Assembly (NCBI GenBank): GCA_049115695.1
Contig: JAGDZR010000003.1
Span: forward strand, 248,001-312,000
Source of the DNA: JAGDZR01 sp049115695
Lineage (GTDB): Bacteria > Bacteroidota > Bacteroidia > Cytophagales > Cyclobacteriaceae
Direction: 5' to 3'
Length of the DNA: 64,000 nt
The notes below the pieces were generated by a model. The model saw only the letters and a list, made by a program, of their open reading frames with translations, did not search any database and was not told where the DNA came from. The translations under genes and the position numbers were made by a program. This document shows, in pieces, positions 32,849 through 42,823 of the stretch. How positions within the stretch are numbered: the stretch's first letter is position 1; every line of letters starts with the position of its first letter.

Positions 32849-35800
32849 ATGTACCATCAATTGATCAAAAATTGGCTCATCGTTCTGGTAATTATTACTA
32901 GTTCTAATCTATCCGCTCAACCCACCATCAATGACTGGGAAAACCAGCATGTCAACCAAATAAACAGGCTTCCGTCCCGTGCTACTTTTGACAATTATGA
33001 AAATCGTGAACAAGCACTTACTCGCGATCGAAATCAGTCAAGCTGGTTTAAATCATTAAACGGCGATTGGCAGTTTCACTGGGTCCAAAAACCTGCTGAT
33101 GCACCCACAGACTTTTTCAAACCGGAGTATGACAACTCAAAATGGGCGACCATTGATGTGCCTTCCAATTGGGAAATGAGAGGATATGGAACACCTATAT
33201 ATACGAATACTGTGTACCCATTTTTCATTGACTATCCCAACATCAATGCCCATGACAATCCTGTTGGATCGTACATCAAGGAATTTACCATAGATGAGTC
33301 CTGGACGGATCGTGATTTGATTCTGCACTTTGGTGGTGTTACTTCAGCCTATTATGTATGGGTCAATGGTGAGTTTATTGGCTATGCTGAAGACAGTCGC
33401 CTACCTTCTGAGTTTGAGATTTCCGATTATGTGAAATCAGGTAAAAATACTTTAGCTGTTCGCGTATATAGATGGTCAGATGGTAGCTACCTGGAAGATC
33501 AGGACCACTGGCGCATGAGCGGCATTCACAGAGAAGTTTATTTGATGTCAACACCCAAAGTCAGGCTATCTGATTTTGCCGTTCGAACAGATTTAGATGA
33601 AAATTATCAGGATGCATTGCTTCAAATTCGACCAGAATTTATTGCAAGTGTAGCTGACAAATACACCAAAGAAATTGGTGATCACTTCGGCAATAAGTCA
33701 GGCACTCAGTTTGATAACTGGACTTTCGAAGCTACGCTATTGGATGCAGATAATCAGGTAGTTATGCCAGCTATCTCCATCAATCTTGGTAAGTATTTTA
33801 CTGAAAATTATCCACAGCGAGACAATAGACATTTTGCGGACCTCATGGAATTGAATGTATCAAATCCTCGTAAGTGGTCCGCTGATGACCCCTACTTATA
33901 CAAGCTATTGTTAGAGGTCAAGGATGAACAAGGTAATTCTACTCAAATCACCAGTACCGCTGTAGGATTCAGAGAGGTGGTGCTGGATGATAGAGGTCGG
34001 ATGCTGATCAATGGTAACCCGGTCAAAATCATTGGTGTCAACCGTCACGATCACAACATGAACGAGGGTAAGACTGTGTCACGTGCTGACATGGAGCAAG
34101 ATGTGTTTCTAATGAAGCAGTTTAACTTCAACTCAGTACGTACCTCTCACTACCCTAACGACCCTTATTTCTATGATCTATGTGATCAATACGGCATCTA
34201 TGTAATGGATGAAGCAAACCTGGAAACGCATGGCCTCAGGGGAGAATTGTCCAATCAACCAGATTGGTCCAATGCCTTTCTCGAAAGAGCTGTAAGGATG
34301 GTAGAAAGGGACAAAAATCACCCTAGTATTATCATTTGGTCACTGGGTAACGAGTCCGGCACAGGCCCAAATCATGCCGCAATGGCTAGCTGGATTAAAG
34401 ACTTTGATCCGACACGCCTGATGCACTATGAGGGTGCACAGGGTGACCCAACGCATCCTGATTACAAGCGAGGATTTTTCAAGCACTGTGAAGGAAATCC
34501 TACTGATCCGGCTTTTGTGGACATGTTAAGCAGAATGTATCCTCAGCCTGATGAATTAGAAAACCTAATCAAGGATACTGACTTTGATACAAGACCTGTC
34601 CTTATGTGTGAGTATGCACATGCCATGGGGAATTCTGTTGGTAACATGAAGGAATACTGGGACATCATATATCAATATGACCGTGCGCTCGGTGGCTATA
34701 TATGGGACTGGATTGACCAGGGTGTAATCAATAAAACCGAAGATGGACAGGAATACCTTGCCTATGGAGGTGACTTTGGGGATGTTCCTAATTCTGGCAG
34801 CTTTTGCCTCAATGGTATTATCGCTGCAGACCGCACACCGAAACCGGAAATTTATGAATGTAAAAAGGTTAATCAGCCTGTGGTGATCACCCCAACCAAT
34901 GTCCTTCAGGGTGAGTTTAAAGTGACCAATAGACACCATGCCATTGATCTGGGTATCTATCAATTGTCATGGTCAGTGCTTGAAAATGGAGTGGCCATTC
35001 AATCTGGCAAGCAGTCTCTTGAAAACACAGCGCCTTTCGCATCAAGCCCATTGAAGGTGACCCTCAAAAAAATCAAGCCTAAAGACGGTGCTGAATATTT
35101 TATCAGATTGGAAGGCAGCTTTATCGATTCTCCAGCCTGGGCTACAGCTGAACATGTTGTATTCAGAGAACAGTATCAGATGCCTATTGCCACTAAAGCC
35201 GTAAAACCAACCATGGTGAAAGCCACTTTGTCCGCAACAGAAGATGCTGATGCAGTTACTTTTTCAGGAGACAATTTCAGTGCGGTGATCGATAAGAATT
35301 CTGGTTTATTGAGCTCCTATTTACAGAATGGATATGAATTGATCAAACAAGCACTCAGACCAAATTTCTGGAGAGCAGAAACAGAGAATGATGCGGCTTA
35401 TCGTCGTACCATGAAGAAAACAGATGAACGTATATGGCTGATGGCGGGAGATGAATTCAAACCAACCGAAATTAAAATGAATGAGCCCATGGCAGATGGA
35501 AGCATTACAGTTGATGTCAAGGGAAGTATTGAGGAGCTTAAAACTTCATTAGCACTGACTTACGAAGCTTATCCAAATGGAGCCATCAAGGTATCCTATA
35601 CTACCGATATTGACAGCTCTATGCCAAATGTTCCTAAGATAGGTATGCAAATGGAGGTGTCAGCTACTTACAATATGGTGGAGTATTATGGACGTGGACC
35701 ACAGGCCAATTATGCAGATCGTTTCTCGGCCTCTGAGATCGGAAGGTATGCTTCCACCCTTGCTGAAATGGATTATCAATATATCAACCCACAGGAATAT

Positions 35801-36127
35801 GGCAATCGAATGGACGCCAAGTGGTTTACAATTTCAGATGGCGATCGAGGGTTGCTCGTAAAGGGAGAAGATCCGTTCAACTTCAGCGTAAGTCCTTATA
35901 GCACCTACAATCTGGAAGAAGCAAAGCATAGCTATGAGCTAAAGAAACGGGATCAAATCACCTTACACATAGATCATAAACAGATGGGTGTCGGTGGTGA
36001 TAACACCTGGTCTCACCGGGCAGAACCGCATGATGACTACTTGATCATGCCTGGTAATTACAGCTATTCGTTCTATCTCATACCATTTGCAGATGAAATC
36101 GATCCTGATTCAATGGTGATGGAGTAA
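32849..36127 (+). CDS. GH2 beta-galactosidase (LacZ-type)
   Basis: 1092 residues with a signal peptide (ending SNLSAQ), so it is exported. Domains in order: sugar-binding jelly roll (about 60-230), immunoglobulin-like domain, TIM barrel with acid/base Glu502 in GNESGTGP and nucleophile Glu588 in MCEYAHAMGN, a further beta domain and the C-terminal Bgal_small_N domain (about 810-1085). Length and catalytic motifs match LacZ-type enzymes. A 53-bp near-copy of its 3' part survives at 23282-23334. It shares a 173-bp divergent promoter region with the GH3 gene. Confidence 0.93.
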   Translation: MYHQLIKNWLIVLVIITSSNLSAQPTINDWENQHVNQINRLPSRATFDNYENREQALTRDRNQSSWFKSLNGDWQFHWVQKPADAPTDFFKPEYDNSKWATIDVPSNWEMRGYGTPIYTNTVYPFFIDYPNINAHDNPVGSYIKEFTIDESWTDRDLILHFGGVTSAYYVWVNGEFIGYAEDSRLPSEFEISDYVKSGKNTLAVRVYRWSDGSYLEDQDHWRMSGIHREVYLMSTPKVRLSDFAVRTDLDENYQDALLQIRPEFIASVADKYTKEIGDHFGNKSGTQFDNWTFEATLLDADNQVVMPAISINLGKYFTENYPQRDNRHFADLMELNVSNPRKWSADDPYLYKLLLEVKDEQGNSTQITSTAVGFREVVLDDRGRMLINGNPVKIIGVNRHDHNMNEGKTVSRADMEQDVFLMKQFNFNSVRTSHYPNDPYFYDLCDQYGIYVMDEANLETHGLRGELSNQPDWSNAFLERAVRMVERDKNHPSIIIWSLGNESGTGPNHAAMASWIKDFDPTRLMHYEGAQGDPTHPDYKRGFFKHCEGNPTDPAFVDMLSRMYPQPDELENLIKDTDFDTRPVLMCEYAHAMGNSVGNMKEYWDIIYQYDRALGGYIWDWIDQGVINKTEDGQEYLAYGGDFGDVPNSGSFCLNGIIAADRTPKPEIYECKKVNQPVVITPTNVLQGEFKVTNRHHAIDLGIYQLSWSVLENGVAIQSGKQSLENTAPFASSPLKVTLKKIKPKDGAEYFIRLEGSFIDSPAWATAEHVVFREQYQMPIATKAVKPTMVKATLSATEDADAVTFSGDNFSAVIDKNSGLLSSYLQNGYELIKQALRPNFWRAETENDAAYRRTMKKTDERIWLMAGDEFKPTEIKMNEPMADGSITVDVKGSIEELKTSLALTYEAYPNGAIKVSYTTDIDSSMPNVPKIGMQMEVSATYNMVEYYGRGPQANYADRFSASEIGRYASTLAEMDYQYINPQEYGNRMDAKWFTISDGDRGLLVKGEDPFNFSVSPYSTYNLEEAKHSYELKKRDQITLHIDHKQMGVGGDNTWSHRAEPHDDYLIMPGNYSYSFYLIPFADEIDPDSMVME

Positions 36128-36426
36128 ATGAACGAAAGTGGGCATTATACATGACCCCTCAATCCTGCAGTCATTCTCAAAGGGGAATCTTTTCAGACAT
36201 TACCACTGTGAACAGGCACAGATTATAAATCCGCGCCAGCGGGCTTGTTCAGATGCTTAATTAGTTTTCTTTCATTCCAGCGAATGTCAAACCATAAGTT
36301 GGCTCGGTCCATCAGAAAACCGTAAAAAAGAGAATGTTAACTAGACTTGATCAAACGCTTCACCTATGTATAAGGAGTAGGTTGAAAGCACTAAAGCAAG
36401 TCCGAAATGGACATTAAGCTAAATGA
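36128..36426. other. Gene-free region between convergent genes (299 bp)
   Basis: Separates the 3' ends of the GH2 gene and the HDAC-like gene. No ORF, strong hairpin or repeat was seen. Confidence 0.5.
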
Positions 36427-37332
36427 TTAGCCATATAGATCCTGTACAATCCTAAATGTATTTACATGTGCGTTGACGATGACTTTGATGTCTTTGGAGT
36501 AACCCCCTCCCATAGAAATATGAATAGGCACCTGTCGCTCATGAGCTGTTTTGATCACGATTTCATCACGACGCTTGCATCCTTCCAGGGTGAGAGAAAG
36601 TCTTCCCAGTTTATCAGTTGCAAGTACATCTACGCCCGATTGATAGAAAATGAAATCTGGCTGAAAATGGGTCATGATCTCAGATAGTGATTTTCTGAGA
36701 ATTTGTAAATACTCCTCATCCCCTGTATTATCTACCAGTGCTACATCCAGGTTGCTTCTTTCCTTTTTCATTGGGTAATTCTTTTCACCGTGCATACTGA
36801 ATGTGAAGACCTGATCATTGTCGCTGAAGATTTGGGCGGTACCATTCCCCTGGTGAACATCCAGGTCTACAATTAGAATCTTTCCTATTGCGTCATGGTG
36901 ATCCATCAAATATTGAGCACCAACTGCCTGATCATTGAGTAAACAAAACCCTTCACCGTGATCGGTAAAAGCATGATGTGTACCACCGGCAACATTCATC
37001 GCTACTCCTGCGTCAAGTGCATATTGTGCCCCCGCAATTGTACCTGAGAGTATATTGATCTCTCGATCAACCAGTGCTTCAGATAAAGGGAACCCAGTTT
37101 TACGAATTTCGCTTTTGTCAAGCTCCAATTGTTTCAGGCGTTTTAAATAGACCTCATCGTGAACAGCAATGATCGGGAGATCATCTACATTTTGCGGAGC
37201 AAAGAAGTTGTCCTGAGTGAGGATTCCCTCATGAATCAATTGCTCTGAAATCAAATCATACTTTTCCATTGGGAATCGATGACCTGTTGGCAATGGGTGA
37301 CAATAACTCTTTGACCAGGCTACTTTAATCAA
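36427..37332 (-). CDS. Histone deacetylase-family (AcuC/HDAC-like) deacetylase
   Basis: 301 residues. The arginase/deacetylase fold is shown by GGTHHAFTDHGEGFCLLND (catalytic His pair), ILIVDLDVHQGNGTAQIF (zinc-binding Asp and His) and FYQSGVDVLATDKLGRLSLT (second Asp). Bacterial members remove acetyl or acyl groups from lysines or small amines; the actual substrate is unknown. The downstream-to-upstream order places it 22 bp after a small membrane protein gene on the same strand, so cotranscription is possible. Confidence 0.92.
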   Translation of the reverse strand: MIKVAWSKSYCHPLPTGHRFPMEKYDLISEQLIHEGILTQDNFFAPQNVDDLPIIAVHDEVYLKRLKQLELDKSEIRKTGFPLSEALVDREINILSGTIAGAQYALDAGVAMNVAGGTHHAFTDHGEGFCLLNDQAVGAQYLMDHHDAIGKILIVDLDVHQGNGTAQIFSDNDQVFTFSMHGEKNYPMKKERSNLDVALVDNTGDEEYLQILRKSLSEIMTHFQPDFIFYQSGVDVLATDKLGRLSLTLEGCKRRDEIVIKTAHERQVPIHISMGGGYSKDIKVIVNAHVNTFRIVQDLYG

Positions 37333-37354
37333 AACTGATGTGTGATATCAATTG

Positions 37355-37807
37355 CTAATCCAGAACACCGACAGTGTCTGCTTTATCGTCATTGGATGCA
37401 TGATTACTCAAGTTATAAACCTGCGCACCTGAAGTTGCAACGAGTTCTAAATCGAAAGCACCATCCAACCTCATGCGTTCGAGGATTTCCTCAGCTGCTT
37501 TATGTTTGACTCCCAGCAAAATGGCTACTTCCGGCACAGTGATCTTTCCATGTTGTGCGCTTGCCAGCCTCATAATGCGTACTTCTGGAATTTCCATGGA
37601 TCGCGGCTGGCCCTTGTATTGGAATGAGCGCCAAAGACCTAGTGCTCCAAGTGTGGTTGGCATTACGCCCAAAACAATGATTGCGAAAATATAAGCCCCT
37701 GTATCTCCTTCTTTGGTTTTTTCCGAGTAGTCAGAGATGCCCATGACCAGAAAACCTATACCCACAAACAGTACAATAGCTAAAATTGCTGTTTTAAGCG
37801 TTTTCAC
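37355..37807 (-). CDS. Two-TM protein with winged-helix-like C-terminus
   Basis: 150 residues: TM helices at about 7-27 and 40-60, then a cytoplasmic part where RLASAQHGKITVPEVAILLGVKHKAAEEILERM reads like a winged-helix or helix-turn-helix. Similar short membrane proteins occur in Bacteroidota, but no name was recognised. It lies 16 bp downstream of a small secreted-protein gene. A membrane-linked regulatory role is a guess. Confidence 0.6.
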   Translation of the reverse strand: MKTLKTAILAIVLFVGIGFLVMGISDYSEKTKEGDTGAYIFAIIVLGVMPTTLGALGLWRSFQYKGQPRSMEIPEVRIMRLASAQHGKITVPEVAILLGVKHKAAEEILERMRLDGAFDLELVATSGAQVYNLSNHASNDDKADTVGVLD

Positions 37808-37822
37808 AAGGGATTGAGGGTT

Positions 37823-38248
37823 TTAGTTATTCGGATCTGCTGCAGGAGGATTGGCAAGTAGCTTTCGGTATTCATATTCTACTTTCATCCAATTGGTATC
37901 TGGCCATTCCCACCAGTTGGACTTTCGTGCAGTTTCTTCAGACTGTGTCCATTTCTCGAGTGCCTTACCCAACAGATCCCAGTTGGCATCTTCCTTTTCC
38001 ATAAGTACCAATACCTTATTGAGTGACTGACAATGCATTTCTACTAGATAGGCATTCTTCTTGGCGTCATCTGCGCCCCACACCCTTTCCACCATATTGC
38101 TGATGTTTTCGTATGCAACAGGAACTTGCTTTTCAGCCCAACTTGTATAAATATTATCAAGCCCTTTTTCTTGAGCACTGGCATATCCCAGGGAAATGCA
38201 CATCAGCATCAAATAAATGGCCATAAACTTAAAATCCTTAATCTTCAT
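37823..38248 (-). CDS. Small secreted protein of unknown function
   Basis: 141 residues with a probable signal peptide (cleavage after GYASA). The mature part is helical and rich in Trp, Glu and Lys, with NLW-like motifs (AEKQVPVAYENISNMVERVW, SNWWEWPDTNWMKVEYEYR). No family recognised. It is upstream of the two-TM protein gene on the same strand with a 15-bp gap. Confidence 0.55.
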   Translation of the reverse strand: MKIKDFKFMAIYLMLMCISLGYASAQEKGLDNIYTSWAEKQVPVAYENISNMVERVWGADDAKKNAYLVEMHCQSLNKVLVLMEKEDANWDLLGKALEKWTQSEETARKSNWWEWPDTNWMKVEYEYRKLLANPPAADPNN

Positions 38249-38336
38249 GATGTCATCGATCCTTTGTCATGAAAGTTAAGGAATTCGCTTAGTATATTTA
38301 AACCAAGCTTGAGTAAATAATTGGAATGTTTTAGAA

Positions 38337-38729
38337 TTAAACGTCTACCTCTTCTGTGCTATTTTCAAGCACATCGATATCCGCTTCTTCAGAAATGTAC
38401 TCAACTACCTGTGACTTTTCACCAATTCTCATTCCAGTCCACAAATCATTTAATTGTCGAACGAATACATATTTGGGCGCACAATCCTCAATAAGTTGAT
38501 TGAGCACTTCTTTGTTCAATGAAGGCAGGTCATGGAGCTCATCACATAGATCCACCATTTTATCGACGAGATTCTTCACAGCTGCAGGCAACTCCTTCTT
38601 GGTCAACTCCAATTTGTATGTGCACAAATCCGTGTCAAGCTTAATAGCGTCAACGGCCTTATAATGAGCTTTAAGCTTCTTATAAGCGCTATTTAATTCG
38701 TCCATGGATGCTGAAGTGATCGTAATCAT
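38337..38729 (-). CDS. Small cytoplasmic hypothetical protein
   Basis: 130 residues, no signal peptide or TM helix, largely helical, with an acidic C-terminus (VLENSTEEVDV). Not recognised. It is separated by more than 80 bp from neighbours on both sides and appears to be monocistronic. Confidence 0.55.
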   Translation of the reverse strand: MITITSASMDELNSAYKKLKAHYKAVDAIKLDTDLCTYKLELTKKELPAAVKNLVDKMVDLCDELHDLPSLNKEVLNQLIEDCAPKYVFVRQLNDLWTGMRIGEKSQVVEYISEEADIDVLENSTEEVDV

Positions 38730-38822
38730 CTTGTCTGTAGTTTATGTGTGTGTCTAGTCAATGGTATTATAAAGCTGATATAAAACCATTGAATTATACA
38801 ATTCCCCTGGTTGGAAGGGAAT

Positions 38823-38843
38823 AATTTCGGCTAAGCCGAAATT
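38823..38843. repeat. Near-perfect palindrome
   Basis: AATTTCGGCT-A-AGCCGAAATT, 10-bp arms around one base, between the TPR gene terminator and the 38.3 kb gene. Followed by TTTT on the forward strand; it could be a second terminator or a protein-binding site. Confidence 0.4.
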
Positions 38844-38853
38844 TTTGCTGCCT

Positions 38854-38899
38854 GAAAAATAAAGCAGTCATCCCAATAATCCATTGAAATGACTGCTTT
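38854..38899 (-). terminator. Rho-independent terminator of the gyrA-TPR unit
   Basis: On the reverse strand AAAGCAGTCAT (38889-38899) pairs with ATGACTGCTTT (38861-38871) and is followed by ATTTTTC. It lies 35 bp after the TPR gene stop. Confidence 0.8.
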
Positions 38900-38934
38900 A
38901 AATTAAATTATTTTATTCCTTAGCTATCAGCGAC

Positions 38935-40149
38935 TTATCCGCCAAGCTCTTCGATCTTGCTGATCACTTCTTCAGCTTCATCGTACTTTTTAAGCTGAGA
39001 GTACAGATACTTCAATGTGTTCAAAGCATCAAGATCATCAGGCTTCATTTCTCTTACTTTCTCCCAAACCGGCAATGCGTTTTCAAGCATTTCATTAATC
39101 AACGGCTCCAGTTCATCAACTCTTTTCAAGTCTGCATTAGAGATACCCAGGTTATTTCTTTCCTTGATTACCTCGTTAGCATCGTCAATCAACATTACAC
39201 CATAATTGTAAGTTGATGGATAGTGTTCAGGATCCAGTCCCATTGCTTTGGTGTAAGCTTCTCGAGCACCTTCCTTGAATTCAGCTTTGTCTTCCGCACT
39301 ATTGTCATCCTTCTTCTGAAGGTTGTCATAGAAGATCCCTAGCATAAAGTATAGATTAGGATCAGTTGGCTCATTCTCAATGGCACTGACGAGATTATTT
39401 TTAGCTTCCTCTACTCTATCAGTTTTGTATAGTAGGTCAATTTCGATTCGGGCAAACTCAGTGTCCGTTGGATACAGATCTCTTGCCTTTCCAATCCACT
39501 CAAGTGCTTCGTCATAGTTCTTATCTACATTGTTAAGGATGTAAACATACAAGTTGTGAATATCACGATCCTTGATACCCATAGAAAGGGCTTTAGCGTA
39601 ATTGGTTTTAGCCTTCTCAAATTCCTGTGCGTTATGAGCGGCATAACCTGCATTGATGTATGAGTTACTATCTTCCGGAGAGATCTTCTGAGCTTGCTCG
39701 AAGTTTTCCAATGCATATAGGTAATCCTGAGTACCAAATCCATCAGCGCCTTTGTTGAAATAGTAAGTCCAATACGACTGCTTGTGCTGACTCAAAGTAA
39801 CAGGGAACCCTCCGTCAAGTACAAACAACTCTTTATCTGTACCTACATTCATCTCCTCTGCCTTTTTGAAAGACTCAAGGGCGGTGCTCATCGGATCCTC
39901 AGCTAATGTATTGTGTACAGAGGATGTATCTATCGCCACATAGACAAGCCCTCGCAGGTAATATGTCTTAGGGTCATTCTTTAATTTCTCATCGACAATG
40001 GCTGCATCCGCCATGTCTTTTGCACCTGCAATTTCCCCACCAATCAACATGGCTTCAATCTTATTCAACTTGGGTTTTGGTGCTTTTTTTTGTCCAAAAG
40101 CGACGCTAGCAGTCGCTACTATGCACGCAATCAATAATAAACGTTTCAT
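38935..40149 (-). CDS. Secreted tetratricopeptide-repeat protein
   Basis: 404 residues from the ATG at 40149, which gives a proper signal peptide (MKRLLLIACIVATASVAFGQ); the frame extends 10 codons upstream. Several TPR units are visible, for example ALENFEQAQKISPEDSNSYINAGY, FEKAKTNYAKALSMG and ALEWIGKARDLYPTDTEFA. It is likely periplasmic and part of a protein-protein assembly. It lies 33 bp downstream of gyrA on the same strand and ends at a strong terminator, so the two probably form one operon. Confidence 0.85.
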   Translation of the reverse strand: MKRLLLIACIVATASVAFGQKKAPKPKLNKIEAMLIGGEIAGAKDMADAAIVDEKLKNDPKTYYLRGLVYVAIDTSSVHNTLAEDPMSTALESFKKAEEMNVGTDKELFVLDGGFPVTLSQHKQSYWTYYFNKGADGFGTQDYLYALENFEQAQKISPEDSNSYINAGYAAHNAQEFEKAKTNYAKALSMGIKDRDIHNLYVYILNNVDKNYDEALEWIGKARDLYPTDTEFARIEIDLLYKTDRVEEAKNNLVSAIENEPTDPNLYFMLGIFYDNLQKKDDNSAEDKAEFKEGAREAYTKAMGLDPEHYPSTYNYGVMLIDDANEVIKERNNLGISNADLKRVDELEPLINEMLENALPVWEKVREMKPDDLDALNTLKYLYSQLKKYDEAEEVISKIEELGG

Positions 40150-40182
40150 TTCTATATATCTGTTGTATTCTTTAACCAATAA

Positions 40183-42753
40183 TTATTCTTCTGTATTTTC
40201 TGTTGATGCTTCTGGCGCTTCACCTGAATCATCAGCGCTATTTACCTGATCTTCGCCATCAGTAGTTTCATCAGAATCGTCGCTAGGTACAAATTCAATT
40301 TTCTCTACTGCTGATATTTGATCATCATCACCCAACTTAATGAGCTTAACACCTTGCGTTGCTCTCCCCATTACTCTTAGTTGGCTAATGGCCATTCTTA
40401 TGGCAATACCAGACTTGTTGATGATCATTAAATCATCTTCGTCCTTCACATCTTTCAATGCCACAAGTGCTCCGGTTTTGTCGGTGATATTCATCGTCTT
40501 CACTCCTTTACCACCTCGCTTTGTGATGCGGTAGTCGCCCAGTTCAGATCGCTTTCCATATCCATTTTCCGATACCACCAATAGATTCGGTGCTTCCTCC
40601 ATGTCTACACAGACCATGCCAACTACATGTTCATCCTTGTTTAACCAAATACCGCGAACACCGGCAGCCGTTCTACCCATGGAGCGTACATCACCCTCAT
40701 TAAAGTGAATAGCTCTTCCAGCATTGTTAGCAATTACAACCTGATAGTTGCCGTTTGTTAACTTCACCTCGAGCAATTTGTCCCCTTCATGAATGGTGAT
40801 CGCATTGATACCATTTTGCCTTGGTCTGCTATAAGCCTCCAGGCTCGTCTTCTTGATCGTACCATTTTTGGTACACATGACCAGAAAGTTATTGTTGATA
40901 TAATCCGGATCGGTTAATGTCTTCACATTGATGACCGCCCTGATATTGTCCTCAGATTCTATATTGATCAGGTTTTGGATCGCTCGGCCTTTGGAAGTTT
41001 TACTTCCTTCAGGAATCTCCCAGACCTTCTTCCAAAACACTTTACCAAACTCAGTGAAAATCAGCAGGTAATTGTGAGCTGAAGCGACAAACAAGTGTTC
41101 TGTAAAATCATCGTCCTTAGATTTTACCGCTCTGGAGCCAACACCACCTCTACCTTGCGTTCTATACTCAACCAATGCTGTTCGCTTGATGTAGCCTTCA
41201 TGAGAAATGGTCAAAACCATGTCTTCATCTGGGATCATGTCCTCGGCAGTGAAATCATCAGCAGCATGTTCGATATCCGTACGTCGGTCATCACCATAAC
41301 GCTCCACTACTGCGTTGAGCTCTTCTTTGATGATGTCCATCCGCTGATCTTCGTTTGCAAGGATGCCTTGCAACTTTTCGATCAACAATTTGATTTCTTC
41401 GTACTCCTGTACAATTTTATCGCGCTCCATTCCTGTGAGGCGCTGTAGTCTCATTTCCAGAATGGCTTTTGCCTGTATTTCAGAAAGCTTGAATTTGTCA
41501 ATCAGTCCTGTTTTGGCTGCTTCTGGATCTTTACTCTTTCTGATTAAGTCGATTACCTCATCGAGATTATCCAACGCAATCAGATACCCCTCAAGAATGT
41601 GTGCACGCTTCTCCGCTTCTTCCAGTTCGTATTGAGTACGTCGAATTACTACCTCATGTCGGTGCTCGACATAGTGATAGATTAATTCCTTGAGATTTAA
41701 GGTTTTAGGTCTTCCTTTTACAAGCGCTACATTATTGATACTAAAGCTTGATTGAAGCTGTGTGTACTTGTAGAGCGTGTTAAGGACAATGTTAGGAATG
41801 GAATCTCGCTTTAGTTCATAAACGATTCGCATTCCATTTCTATCAGACTCATCTCTGATGTCTGATATACCTTCAATTTTCTTTTCATTGATCAACTGAG
41901 CCGTCTTTTCGATCATGGCTGCTTTGTTGACCTGATATGGGATTTCGGTAACAATGATTTGTTCCCGACCTGATTTGGTCTCCTCTATTTCTGCTCTCGC
42001 CCTTAGCACGACACGTCCCCTGCCGGTTTCATAAGCCTGTCTGACGCCCTGATAACCATAAATAGTCGCTCCAGTAGGAAAATCTGGTGCAGTCACATAC
42101 TGCATCAGCCCTTCAATGGTGATATCCCTATCATCGATATAAGCAATTACACCATTGATTACCTCGGTAAGATTATGAGGCGCCATGTTGGTGGCCATAC
42201 CTACCGCAATACCAGAGGCTCCATTCAATAATAAGTTAGGAAACTTTGCAGGTAAAACTGTAGGTTCTTTAGTAGAATCGTCATAGTTCGGTTGATAATC
42301 AACAGTGTTTTTGTTGATATCAGCTAACATTTCCTCTGAGATTCTTTTCAAACGAGCCTCAGTGTAACGCATTGCTGCGGGAGAATCACCATCAACTGAT
42401 CCAAAGTTACCCTGACCATCGACCAATGGATATCGAAGCGACCACTCCTGCGCCATACGCACCATTGTGTCATACACCGCTGTATCTCCGTGTGGGTGAT
42501 ACTTACCCAGCACATCCCCAACTATACGTGCACACTTCTTATATGGCTTGTTGTAGTTTACTCCGAGCTCATCCATTCCGTACAGGATACGCCTGTGAAC
42601 TGGTTTGAGACCATCACGGGCATCCGGCAAGGCTCTTGAAATAATTACGCTCATCGAATAATCGATGTAAGCGCCTTTCATTTCATCTTCTATATTGATG
42701 GGGATGATATTGCCCCCACTTGCAGAGGTATTTTCGATATCTCCTTCTGACAT
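40183..42753 (-). CDS. gyrA: DNA gyrase subunit A
   Basis: 856 residues. The breakage-reunion domain starts with SYIDYSMSVIISRALPDARDGLKPVHRRILYGM and contains the catalytic Tyr in AAMRYTEARL. The C-terminal pinwheel domain carries the GyrA box as QGRGGVG, which supports gyrase rather than topoisomerase IV. It cleaves and reseals double-stranded DNA and, with GyrB, introduces negative supercoils. The C-terminus is an unusually acidic tail of about 35 residues. It is upstream of the TPR gene. Confidence 0.97.
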   Translation of the reverse strand: MSEGDIENTSASGGNIIPINIEDEMKGAYIDYSMSVIISRALPDARDGLKPVHRRILYGMDELGVNYNKPYKKCARIVGDVLGKYHPHGDTAVYDTMVRMAQEWSLRYPLVDGQGNFGSVDGDSPAAMRYTEARLKRISEEMLADINKNTVDYQPNYDDSTKEPTVLPAKFPNLLLNGASGIAVGMATNMAPHNLTEVINGVIAYIDDRDITIEGLMQYVTAPDFPTGATIYGYQGVRQAYETGRGRVVLRARAEIEETKSGREQIIVTEIPYQVNKAAMIEKTAQLINEKKIEGISDIRDESDRNGMRIVYELKRDSIPNIVLNTLYKYTQLQSSFSINNVALVKGRPKTLNLKELIYHYVEHRHEVVIRRTQYELEEAEKRAHILEGYLIALDNLDEVIDLIRKSKDPEAAKTGLIDKFKLSEIQAKAILEMRLQRLTGMERDKIVQEYEEIKLLIEKLQGILANEDQRMDIIKEELNAVVERYGDDRRTDIEHAADDFTAEDMIPDEDMVLTISHEGYIKRTALVEYRTQGRGGVGSRAVKSKDDDFTEHLFVASAHNYLLIFTEFGKVFWKKVWEIPEGSKTSKGRAIQNLINIESEDNIRAVINVKTLTDPDYINNNFLVMCTKNGTIKKTSLEAYSRPRQNGINAITIHEGDKLLEVKLTNGNYQVVIANNAGRAIHFNEGDVRSMGRTAAGVRGIWLNKDEHVVGMVCVDMEEAPNLLVVSENGYGKRSELGDYRITKRGGKGVKTMNITDKTGALVALKDVKDEDDLMIINKSGIAIRMAISQLRVMGRATQGVKLIKLGDDDQISAVEKIEFVPSDDSDETTDGEDQVNSADDSGEAPEASTENTEE

Positions 42754-42823
42754 TAAAAATTGATTAACGTTACGCTAAAAACAAGGCGCAATTTAGTGTA
42801 TTTTTTCCGCTTAAGCGAGCTTT

